A stretch of 64,000 nucleotides of DNA from Cercis canadensis. Its lineage: Eukaryota; Streptophyta; Magnoliopsida; Fabales; Fabaceae. Under the pieces are notes generated by a model, which was not told the DNA's origin, did not search any database, and saw only the letters and a list, made by a program, of their open reading frames with translations. Where the stretch lies: contig QAOA01007694.1 of assembly GCA_003255065.1 (NCBI GenBank), positions 30,718 to 94,717 on the forward strand, given 5' to 3'. A program made the position numbers and the translations under genes. Shown in pieces: positions 54,650 through 64,000 of this stretch (its first letter is position 1; the number at the start of each line of letters is the position of its first letter).

Positions 54650-54718
54650 CATGGAAAAATTATTTCAAGGGAGGAACTTGACAAGATTCTGGCAAAGGAG
54701 AAAATTGAACAACTTGAG
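54650..54718 (+). pseudogene. PTAC12: PTAC12 exon 6 (GKIISREELDKILAKEK), open
   Basis: Acceptor ATGATCAG, donor CTTGAG|GTATGG, 23 codons without a stop, reading HGKIISREELDKILAKEKIE. The phase matches exon 5. The following acidic C-terminal exon(s) were searched for by eye to 64000 and not found. Confidence 0.9.
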
Positions 54719-56051
54719 GTATGGAATTTATAACTATTAACTTTACAATACTAATTGTTAAGACAAAGATTAGATAGCTTATTTTGCAACTACACTTGTT
54801 ATAGTTAGGCATTTGATGTATTTAAAGAGCTTCTTTATTCTTTAATTTTTTTTTAATATGCCCTTAGTTGGGTGTTGGAAAGTGACATGTGGACATTGCA
54901 TAGTTTAGTTCTTGTGTAGAAATTGACCAGGTGCAAACCATATGCATGAGGTTTGTTTCAAACATCAGATATCTAGATGTGAATAGGAAGGTATAAAGAT
55001 ATTATAGAAAAAAAAAAATCAATTGTTTTGAGCAATTTTGCAACATCCTGACTCTTCTTCCTCCCCAATATCTAAATCAGCTTGATGTACTGATAGAATA
55101 AAATGTTTTATGGGCAATAATTCAAATTAGGATATACCAAGAATTTCATATGATGATTTGAGCATGGAAAATCAGCTTTTTTCTACTTTTAACAATTCCC
55201 AGTAGATTAATTCAATTACATGTTTAATCGTGAATAAAGGTTGTTCTCTGGATTTCTTTTGTTTGCATGTTTTTTCACTGCTATCTTATCTTAAGGCTTT
55301 GTTTGAGACTTTTATCAAAAACCCAGTTGGGATAGTAGTACCAAGGTTGTAAATGCAAGCTCAAGATCCCATTTTCTGGTTTCTCGATAATTAAGTTTAG
55401 GTCCTGTGTATTATTTTTCTATTATTGTTGTTGTTGTGATCGTTGTTGCTTCTGCTGGTATGTCACGTACATGTATCCATCCATGTGGGTTTGAAAGTTG
55501 TGGCTTTACCTCAGTTCTTGTTCTCAGAAGGGAAAAGTGGTGCCATAAGACCCAAAAGTTTTCTGGCATGATATTTGATAATCGGATATGGTGTTTCATG
55601 TCAAATGAGCGAAGTTTCATGCAAAATTTCATCTCCATCGATTATGACTTGGGTAGTAATGTCAAGGAGTTAGGCATTAATGTTTTTAGATAGCTTTATG
55701 AAACTAATTGTGTTCTTAAGAGCCAGAGTTATTGAATGCCTCTTTCCGTCAGCATTATGAAAGTGGGATGCTTGGTTTGATTGGTTGGAGCATCAACTTT
55801 CCTCGGCTAGTTTTTTATGATATTTATTATTTAACTGCTTTTAACTGAAACCCAGTGGTAAGTGACTAGCTGATCTATGAGTTTCCCAAGAATTTAGTTG
55901 AGTTGTGAGCATGCAAAATCTAGTTAACTTGAATGGAGAGGTTGTCATCATTGTAAATATCACTCAGATGGTTGTGTTAAATTAGATGTTGTTATGAGTT
56001 AGAAAGAGCATCTAAATAATATGTCAATTTATCCTTATATAATATAATATT
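54719..56051. other. Non-coding, intron-like DNA after exon 6
   Basis: Begins with the GTATGG donor. No exon, domain or transposon end is recognisable. Confidence 0.5.
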
Positions 56052-56660
56052 TGTTGAAATAGTTTGTAAATATGTTAATAATTAACCAAGTCCCACATTG
56101 GTTAACTTAGAGTATGTAAAAGACTCTATAAATGCAAACTAAAGTTATAAAGTAACTTTAGTTAAATGGGCACAAGCCCATTTAACAAGCCCAAATAGCC
56201 TAGCAAGACAAAGTCCATTAATGGTCTTTGATTGGCACTTGGGCACTTGGGCCTTGATCGATTTGACAAATATTTTAACATTGGTTTTAATATCTGGACC
56301 GGACCGGACCGGGTCGGTTTGACCCGATTCGGATGGTAGTTAATTAAATTAACAGGTTTAGATGAATAAACTCGAATAGACAATTGTGTCTGTTTTGAAC
56401 AGACAATTATGACTATTCCGAATAGACAATTATGTCTGTTAATTTGTGACAAATTATATTTGTTCATTCGTGTCTTTTCAACTCTATAAAAGGGAATACC
56501 CTAATGCATTAGAATTCACTTTTCCATTGAGAGTTTTTGAGGGCTTTGTTATATCCTGGGGTAACTTGCTTTTATAGAGAAGCAATATTACACTCAAGAC
56601 AGTGTAATTGTTCACACCTCAAAGCCAACCTAGTTAGTCTCCATTATCGTTTTCCTAACA
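56052..56660. mobile_element. Solo LTR
   Basis: Runs TGTTGAAATAG...TTTCCTAACA and is flanked by ATATT on both sides (56047-56051 and 56661-56665). It contains a TATAAATG box near 56129 and repeated ACAGACAATTATG-type motifs (56376-56440). At 609 bp with no internal region, it looks like a solo LTR, probably Copia by its short length and start (inference). Confidence 0.85.
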
Positions 56661-57193
56661 ATATTTGCAGTAAAATATATCTTAAAAATATGCGTAAATT
56701 ATCACGAATAATTAGAAACTTCATCATGGACATGCCCATCACAATAATTGTAGACATCATTTTTTTTTTGGGTAAGTTTTTGTTTTTGTCAAAAAAAAAA
56801 TGCATGCATGCATCATTTTAATAGTTTTATGCTCTTGGGCTTGGATTCTTATGAAAAAAAAATCATTTTTTGCAAAAATCATGGGTATAGCCCAACTTTT
56901 TTATGAGGCTCAATTGGTCCATTTTTATTTATAGTATTTTTGTATTTTGTAAATTTAAAGCATTTTTCTAAAAATAAAAATAAATGTTAGTAAATAAGTT
57001 ACAAAAAAAAATTTAGTTTTGCTTTTGCATCCTAAAATCTACTTAGACCAATGTGAATGCAAGGGAAAGTCTCCCTAAGGTTTTGATTGGTCCAAAATTT
57101 TCATGTGGTATGAGGGTGCTTTGGGAAAAGGGCAAATTTAGAAGTAAAAGAAAAGAGAATGATAAACAGATAGAGAAAAGGAAATAGAGAGGA

Positions 57194-57886
57194 AAGTGAG
57201 AGAGAGTAGGAAAGTGACAGGAAGGTGAATGAAGGAGAAAAGGAAAGTACTAGGAAACTTCATGGGGCACAGATAGAGAAGAGAAAAAAAGATATCAAAT
57301 AGGAGAGGGAGAGATGTAGAGAAGGAAGAACCAGATAGAGGAAAAAGGGGGAAAGAAGAGCTCAAAGGAGAGCGGGAGAAAGATAAGGGTTAGAAACAGA
57401 AAAGCAAGAGGACATAGCAACAATGGAAGGGAAAATGAAGAGAGAAATAGAGAAATAGAGGGAGAGGGCTAGGCACCACCATTGATGGCAGCCAAAGCTT
57501 AATCGCAAGGCTTGACAATTGCATTGATAGACAACTAANAAGTGAGTGAGAGAGTAGGAAAGTGACAGGAAGGTGAATGAAGGAGAAAAGGAAAGTACTA
57601 GGAAACTTCATGGGGCAAAGATAGAGAAGAGAAAAAAAGATATCAAATAGGAGAGGGAGAGATGTAGAGAAGGAAGAACCAGATAGAGGAAAAAGGGGTA
57701 AAGAAGAGCTCAAAGGAGAGCGGGAGAAAGATAAGGGTTAGAAACAGAAAAGCAAGAGGACATAGCAACAATGGAAGGGAAAATGAAGAGAGAAATAGAG
57801 AAATAGAGGGAGAGGGCTAGGCACCACCATTGATGGCAGCCAAAGCTTAATCGCAAGGCTTGACAATTGCATTGATAGACAACTAA
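57194..57886. repeat. ~346-bp purine-rich direct duplication joined by an n (probable assembly artefact)
   Basis: 57194-57538 and 57540-57886 are nearly identical GA-rich sequences, both ending TTGATAGACAACTAA, separated only by n at 57539. The GA-rich composition gives long Ser/Leu/Phe minus-strand frames that are not genes. 56666-57193 is non-coding. Confidence 0.9.
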
Positions 57887-58315
57887 TTTCCACCATGGGG
57901 TAGTATTAGTAGAATAGGTGAATGATCCTTGATCCTCAACGATTCATCAATCTTGAAAGGATAATCTAGAAGGTAAAATTCCTAAAGCAATCTTATCTGG
58001 TTTAGGTGGATTGGGGCTTATTGTCTTATATTTGTAACCTCCAATGCTAATGAACATTGGAATTTAGTTTACAGTGGTAGGATTTTGTCTCCTGGTGATT
58101 TATTATTGAGGGATGTAAATCAGTGGAATCCTTTATTGAGAACTTGAGTCTGTGGAGTTTCGGTTTCCTTTGTTTTTTTTTAATATATGCTTTTTATTCT
58201 TGTTTATTTAATCTTCATTATGAGTTAAAATTGAAATCAGTACTTGTTGTGATACTTTTCTAATATGGCTAACTATATGAGAATGGAAAACTTTAGGGAA
58301 TTATTGGCATGTTGA

Positions 58316-58455
58316 TACTTTCCTTTTCCTTTGTCTTGTTTTTAACAATGATTTTACTCTTTGTGTAATCATATATTTTTGCTTGTACTTTCCTTTTCCT
58401 TTGTCTTGTTTTTAACAATGATTTTACTCTTTGTGTAATCATATATTTTTGCTTG
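58316..58455. repeat. Perfect 70-bp tandem duplication
   Basis: Two identical units starting TACTTTCCTTTTCC and ending TTTTTGCTTG. No ambiguous base between them. The surroundings (57887-59225) hold no recognisable gene. Confidence 0.95.
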
Positions 58456-59225
58456 AGCCTAGTTTGGTAATTTTTGGTTCATTTCTCTGCATAGTTGAGG
58501 GACTATATTGGCTTTGCCTTCGTTACATTGACATTGCACTTTGCAGATGTAGATTTCTATTGTTTTGGTTTGCATTCATTGCCCTACATTGTCACATTCT
58601 GCTGGTTTATTTTCTCTGCACTGTTTGGCAGCAATTAAATTAAATTCTTCTTCTGAACCATGTGCAACCTGCTTGGACAATTTTGAACCATGTTTGTCAT
58701 GTGTTGTAGTAAAACATTTGAGGCAAAGCTCAATATTGATTTTTGTTTCTTGGGAGTCCAAGGTTGAATATGTATCATGGCTGCACATATGATTTTATTG
58801 CTCTATGATGGTTGGCTCATTTGCTGAATCTTATGGCATTGTCTTATGCTTGTAGCTCTCTCTCTTAATCGGCATAATGCTCTTTGCCCATAGTCTCTAA
58901 CTTATGTGAGGTTTGGAAAAGAAGATAGATATTGTAGTTCTTTGGTTTTTTTGTTTTTTTGTTTTTACTTGCACAAGACACTCGTTTTTTCTTAGATCTC
59001 TTGGGACAATTCTAGCTCCATTGGTTCTGTTCCAATATGATCTAATTGAGAATAATTGACCATATTTTTCTGCCAAAATATTTCATCATGTTGTTTGCTT
59101 CAAATTTTCAAATGAAAATAACATCTTTTCTCCCAAATTCGCTTATGTCAGTCCACTTGGGCAGCAGTTAGTTTTTTTTTTTTGTTGCTGAAGCTACAGA
59201 ACTTCGATTTGAGTCATTCTTATTT

Positions 59226-59690
59226 TGTTAGAACCGTAAGACGTATGCCTCTCATTTGTAAAATTTTCAGAGCGAAATTCTCTTTCCCTTGCTCCCAATT
59301 TTAATTTAAATTTAGCTGTTTTTCTGCATTGTTGGGTTTGTCAATTTTCTCTGGCAGCCCTCAATTTTTATTTTCTTAATGGAGCTATTGTGTGATTGTT
59401 TCTTGTTAGAACCGTAAGACATCTGTCTTACATGTATAAATTTTAGAATTAATGCATGTCTCTCCTGCTCACAATTTTAATTTAAATTTAGCTATTTTTT
59501 TTGCATTGTTTGACTTGTCAGTTTTCTCCGACAACCCTCAGTTTTTATTTTCTAAATGGAGGTACTGGGCCCCGTTTTAAATGATTTTTATCTCATTAGA
59601 GCTGTATGACATGTGTCTTCAATGTATGCAATTTTCAGAACTTTTGCATGTTTCCCTTGCTCCTAGTTCTATTTCAAACGTGACTATTTT
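59226..59690. repeat. Diverged ~180-bp tandem repeat, three units
   Basis: Units begin TGTTAGAACCGTAAGACG (59226), TGTTAGAACCGTAAGACA (about 59405) and a more diverged CATTAGAGCTGTATGACA (about 59595). Each continues 'ttttcagaa..' and 'cttgctcc.a.tt', so they are related end to end. 59691-60589 shows nothing recognisable. Confidence 0.8.
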
Positions 59691-60589
59691 GACTCAAAAT
59701 TGATATTAGTATTTTGCATGAAAAGAGCAAGTTTGATGTTGTTTTAAAAATGTTTCTAGCTGTATTTTTAGACTGTTTATCTTGGATAAGTTGATTTGTC
59801 TTGATGTAGGATTAGAGTTATCCTAATGGGTTATTTTACTCTTTATTTTGGCTTTAAATTAGTGACTTTTTTAGGCTGTTTTATTCTTGGTTTTGGTGTT
59901 CTTTTAATTAATAATTGGTGGCTGTTTTAAGACCGGTATGAAGTTGCACTGTTGCTATTCTTCATATTTTCTTGGTTGCCATGTTTATTTCTTTTAGGTG
60001 TACAGTGAATTTGCTTTGAATTTTTTTTTATTTAACTAATATTCTTGTGTTTGAATGAATACTTTTGAGTATTAGTGTTGTTATTTAATGGTATGAGATC
60101 CGAACTATAAGTGTTGGCAAGCGAGAGAATTTGGTTCAAGAAAAAGTTTAGATGCAAGCTTGAAGTTTGAGACCAATGGAAAAGCTTGAAGCTCGAGGAC
60201 TATCTTGTTATTATTTTACATTGTACTCCCCCTCCCCATTAAACAAAAAATAGTTTAAATGTTGTAAACTCATGCATTGCATTCATTTAATATATATATT
60301 TGTGTCGTGTAGTATCTGTAGACCCCTTCACTTATCATGGGAGGATAAATTGAGTTTAATTCTTTCATGGAATAACTTTGTTTATCCAACCTAGGTGAAT
60401 GTAGCGCCATCCTGGAGGGCACTTTAAGCAAGAAAGAGGTAGAATGATTTAGGTCACGGTAGAGAAATTATGCATTGCATGTTTAAATTTTTTGTTTTTT
60501 TTTTGTTAGATATTCATCTAATGCTCTTATTATTTTGGGATAAATAAAATACATTTCTTTGGCTATATTATATTTGCATAACTAATTTA

Positions 60590-60847
60590 GGGTAACTATC
60601 TTTTAGGCGGGTGTTGTAGGATGTCTAACACCTTTCTCATACACAAATTGACTCCTGAACCATCTCTAGTTCGTAGACCATTTTTAAAATTAAAAAAGGG
60701 TTTTCTAATTGTTTTCCATTTTCTTAATATAATTGGTGGTGATTTCAAGTTTTCTTTAGAAAACTTAATCTTTTTTTTTAAGTCCACCATCTGCATTGCG
60801 GCTACCTTAGGGTACGTTGTGATAATTTGGTGACTCCACTTGGGACA
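60590..60847 (+). mobile_element. Tat/Ogre-like LTR 3' part and primer site (plus orientation)
   Basis: CTAACACCTTTCTCATAC...ACTCCTGAACC...CGTAGACC is the conserved end region of Tat/Ogre-type LTRs. It is followed at 60828-60847 by TGGTGACTCCACTTGGGACA, which resembles their tRNA-Arg primer site (TGGCGACTCC type). The left boundary of the LTR was not found. 60848-61088 would be leader DNA. Confidence 0.65.
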
Positions 60848-61088
60848 GTTAGAGAGTCAAGCTCAAGAAAACAGTTTGTGCAAGTTTAATATGGTATTGT
60901 GTATTTTCTTCATCCCTAAATTTTGCTTTTATTTTTGTGCATTTTTGCTTTTCTAGTAGATTCTACTTTCTTCTATGTCGTTTATCTTTGCATTTGTGGA
61001 TAGGGTATTTATGTTGCATATATTTGTTGTATTTTCTTGCAGCTGGACAGTGGATAATAGATGTAGGATGATGTTTGCATGCTTTTCC

Positions 61089-61611
61089 CTCACACACTGC
61101 GCACTAACACTATAACCCTACACACTACTCATCCGCTTTATACCTAGGCCACCATCAACTTAGGTTTAGAAGGAAGCCTAGTGTTATTGCTAGAGGTTTA
61201 TTCTTCGGTGGTTTTACACGAAAGCTTCCGCTCGAATTGCAGATCATCTTGTTGGATAAGTAGAGGGTTTCATCCTCTTGTGAACCAAGTTAATAGGGCG
61301 TAATCTCCATCATTTTGGTGGGGGCAGTCTATAGTATCTTGGACTTTCACCTCACACACTGCGCACTAACACTATAACCCTACACACTACTCATCGGCTC
61401 TATACCTAGGCCACCATCAACTTAGGTTTAGAAGGAAGCCTAGTGTTATTGCTGGAGGTTTATTCTTCGGTGGTTTTACACGAAAGCTTCCGCTCGAATT
61501 GCAGATCATCTTGCTGGATAAGTAGAGGGTTTCATCCTCTTGTGAACCAAGTTAATAGGGCGTGATCTCCATCATTTTGGTGGGGGCAGTCTATAGTATC
61601 TTGGACTTTCA
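61089..61611. repeat. 262-bp tandem duplication
   Basis: Two near-identical units start CTCACACACTGCGCAC at 61089 and 61351 and differ at about five positions. No ambiguous base is present, so it is likely real and recent. 61612-62249 is leader-like DNA with poly-A tracts and no gene. Confidence 0.93.
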
Positions 61612-62249
61612 AGATATTAGCACCCATCGCCAAACCAAGCTTGTAATTTGACTCTAGGTGTCATCCCATTGAGGATAGACCTTAGCCACTAGGTTAGCAA
61701 TTCTAAGCCTAAGGCTAGTCCATTCATAGGATAGTGGGGAAGCATTTATTTTGTTATCTCTCTCATTTTTGTTATTTTTTTTCCTTGCTTTGAAATAAGA
61801 GGCCAGATGTCTTATTTCTTTTTCAAAAAAAAAAAAAAAAGATCGAGTGTTCGTTTATTCCATTTTCTCATTTACGTTTTTTCCCTTTTCATTTTCCAAA
61901 TAAAGAAGAGAAGGTTGATGCCTTGTTCCTATTTAAGGAAGTCATATAAATTTCACACAATTTCAACTCATGTGCATCATTTTTTAAATAAAAAGCTTTT
62001 TTCATTCGTCAATAAGGCAAAAAGCCACATTTTTATACAATCTTTTCTCATCAAAGCGCGAAAGCTTTTGTTGTGCTTATTTAAGAAAAAAAAATAAAAA
62101 AATTCATGCATTTTTCTTGCCCACTCTATAAATCTCATTTTTCCCATTTGTCGCAACATCCCTTTCAGGAGCGCAATGCGGAGCGGCGAAATCCCCCACG
62201 CGGAAAGAAATAAAAGTTAACAATGTGCAATAATATGTAAGAAAAGAAT

Positions 62250-64000
62250 GGAGTCGCCACCAATCGTTTTATTCCATTTTTAGATAAATGAAATGGTGTG
62301 ATTGGACACCTAAAAGATTTGGTCTACGTTCAGAGTTTGGATTCGGGGGTTGATTACGTGTAAGGAAGGTATTAGCACCCTACGACGTCCGTTCTTAGAA
62401 CAGTTACCCATTTAATCTCTAGTTATCTTTTTAAATGAATTAAGTTAGTCCTAACATTATAAAATAGATTAAAATTTCGTTAGGCCTTACCAGCACTTCT
62501 GGAAAAACCTAAAGGATGCTTCAAGATTATTAGGTAGAGTTTGTGATTGTCATTACAATCCTCCCCTAATCTATTCTATCATAAGCAAGTTTAACATTTT
62601 TTATTATTCGAGTAATAACTACAAAACACAATTCCTTATGCATGTTAGAAAGATGAATTTAAGATTTGTGGAAAAAGATTTTTATTGGAGATATTTCTTT
62701 GGTCCATCAGTACATCTGGAAAGGCTAAATGGACACTCTTCACCTCTGGAATGTCAAAGAGTCGCTGTCATTACAACTATCTTCGATTATTCCATCGTCG
62801 GTACTTTAATCCATATTTTAAGGTACATAAAAATATGATATTATGCGTAAAAGATTTTTTCAGAGAATTATGCATAGAAAAGATTTTTATCAGGAGTTAA
62901 CCTCAAGCCCCACTAGTACCTCTGGCAAAACTAGAGAAACCCCTTTACCTCCGGAATGTCAAAATATCGCTATCATTATAGCTAAATTTTGACTATTCCC
63001 TCGTCGGTAATCTCAATCTAGCATAAGTAGAAAATGATGATGAAATATAATGAGATGTATCATAATGCAACAAATAAATGCTAGAAAAATATTAATTAAA
63101 AGATAAAGCAATATTGGAAATTTTATTGGCCACACCAGTACCTCTGGCATAACCAAAAAAATTATCCCTCACCTCAGGAATATTGGAAAACAATTGTCAA
63201 CACAATTATTCTCTAATTTAATCCGTCGTCAGGTTTTAACTTTATTTACAACAAAGAAAATTAAGTATAATATGCATAAAGCGTAAAAATAAAATAAACA
63301 AAGACCCTAAGATAAAGAGTAATAATAATAATAATTAAAGAATGAATAAAAATTATAAAACAAAAAAAAATTAATTAGAATGATCTAAAACAAATAAAAT
63401 AAATGTATTTGGACCAAATTCTATTTTAGCCCAATTAATTACTAAAACAACATTAAAAAAATAAAAACATAAGTAGTATGTAAAATAAATAGGCCCAAAC
63501 ATATTAACATCCCCAAAAACTAATACACTAAATCAGCCCAAAAACAAAGCCCACGAATTTAGTCCAGCAAAAACCCAAATATACAAAGTTAAAGCCAACA
63601 AAAAGGAGGCCCACGAAATTGACTAGCAAAATGACACATGGACTGGCCCAATAACATAACAAAACACACTAACTCTATAATGGGCTGCAGACATAACAAT
63701 AACTCAAATAAAATAACAAACCAAAACTCAAACATCATAAAACCCAATCAATTAATAAAAGAAAAACCCAAATAACACTATGTACACAAAAGGAATATTG
63801 TAAGCAAAATTAAAAGAAGACCTCCAGCAACCCAAAAGCTGCGTAGAAATAATAAGAGAAAGAAAGGAAGGACGGAGAGGGAGGGGCGAACGCAGGGGGA
63901 AGAAAGGCAAGAGATAACAAGGAAAAAAATGTTCAAGGTAAGAAATTCCCTTCTTTCCCCCTTAAATTCCCTCAAGATTTCTCTCTCTCCCTCTCTCTCT
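62250..64000 (-). mobile_element. Tat/Ogre-like LTR and primer site (minus orientation), running off the window
   Basis: 62250-62262 reads GGAGTCGCCACCA, whose reverse complement TGGTGGCGACTCC is a Tat/Ogre-type primer site. To its right, 62330-62400 is the reverse of the same LTR end block as at 60620-60670 (GTCTACGTTCAGAG, then GTATTAGCACCC). The LTR continues to the window end with a tandem-repeat array, AT-rich DNA and 'ggcccaa' phrases. Its outer end is outside the window. Confidence 0.65.
62481..63245. repeat. Four-unit ~215-bp tandem repeat inside the LTR
   Basis: The key string CAGTACCTCTGG and variants occurs at 62491, 62708, 62914 and 63136 (spacings 217, 206, 222). Each unit also carries 'acct..ggaat.tc', 'tcattaca' and 'cgtcgtcgg' related strings. 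Confidence 0.85.

Larger units (their letters stand above)
16151..54718 (+). pseudogene. PTAC12: PTAC12/HEMERA (plastid RNA-polymerase-associated protein) pseudogene with retroelement-filled introns
   Basis: Six ordered exons (16151-16254, 16760-17361, 24829-24941, 25758-26016, 40952-41073, 54650-54718) encode consecutive parts of PTAC12, also called HEMERA or PAP5. From established knowledge, this protein binds the plastid-encoded RNA polymerase in chloroplasts and also acts in nuclear phytochrome signalling. All five introns keep GT and AG with matching phase, and a sixth donor follows at 54719. Introns 2, 4 and 5 are about 7.5, 14.9 and 13.6 kb because retroelements sit in them. Without these they would be near 0.66, 1.25 and 1.2 kb. 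Exons 2-4 contain stops at 16821, 17323, 17344, 24889, 24910, 25873 and 25930 and frameshifts near 16890 and 25960. The acidic C-terminal exons are not in the window. A functional paralogue elsewhere is expected. Confidence 0.85.

Noticed and set aside
16151..54718. Annotating PTAC12 as a functional gene
   Set aside because: Seven in-frame stops, two frameshifts and missing C-terminal exons; sequencing error cannot plausibly explain all of them.
58431..58792. Overlapping short plus-strand frames with Cys- and Leu-rich sequence
   Set aside because: No splice-consistent or domain support; mirrored on the opposite strand.
61807..62097. 96-codon Lys/Phe-rich frame
   Set aside because: Driven by poly-A and poly-T tracts in leader-like DNA.
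62481..63245. CRISPR-like reading of the regularly spaced repeats
   Set aside because: Units are ~215 bp and diverged, in plant LTR DNA; no repeat-spacer structure.

Overview
This window is nuclear DNA from a flowering plant, most likely a woody eudicot (inference). It is AT-rich, crowded with nested plant retrotransposons and DNA transposons, and holds one recognisable cellular gene with phase-consistent GT-AG introns. That gene is a decayed copy of PTAC12/HEMERA, a plastid RNA-polymerase-associated and phytochrome-signalling protein. Its six visible exons are strung over about 38.6 kb (16151-54718).

Layout. 1-3211: non-coding DNA ending in a 138-bp tandem repeat. 3212-9409: a CACTA (En/Spm) transposon with 25-bp inverted ends and a 3-bp GAA target duplication; it contains a decayed, internally deleted transposase and a nested LTR-derived block. 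10368-12963: a hAT-type element with a near-perfect 8-bp duplication, hosting another copy of the same LTR family. 13492-14809: a terminal-inverted-repeat element carrying an oleosin gene fragment. 14830-15850: a further small inverted-repeat element. 16151-54718: the PTAC12/HEMERA pseudogene. 54719-64000: non-coding DNA with a solo LTR, tandem duplications and two facing Tat/Ogre-like LTR-primer-site ends.

Every retroelement inside the PTAC12 locus sits in an intron. Intron 2 holds a minus-strand Copia (17672-24475) with an envelope-like reading frame and a deleted integrase/RT. Intron 4 holds a minus-strand Copia (26778-40453) that was itself hit by a solo LTR in its integrase (29668-31099) and by a gag-protease-only Gypsy in its 5' LTR (33611-40319). 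Intron 5 holds a nearly intact plus-strand Copia (41201-46321) and a plus-strand Gypsy (46835-53769). Most of these boundaries are fixed by TG..CA ends and 5-bp target duplications read directly from the sequence.

The splice sites all survive, but exons 2-4 carry seven in-frame stops and two frameshifts. Many stops, in the gene and in the retroelements, look like C-to-T changes of Arg, Gln or Trp codons, as expected from methylated-cytosine decay. Three single ambiguous bases (48023, 54018, 57539) mark contig joins. At two of them the flanking sequence is duplicated almost exactly, so those duplications are probably assembly artefacts. I saw no tRNA, rRNA, CRISPR or prokaryotic feature, and no intact cellular gene.
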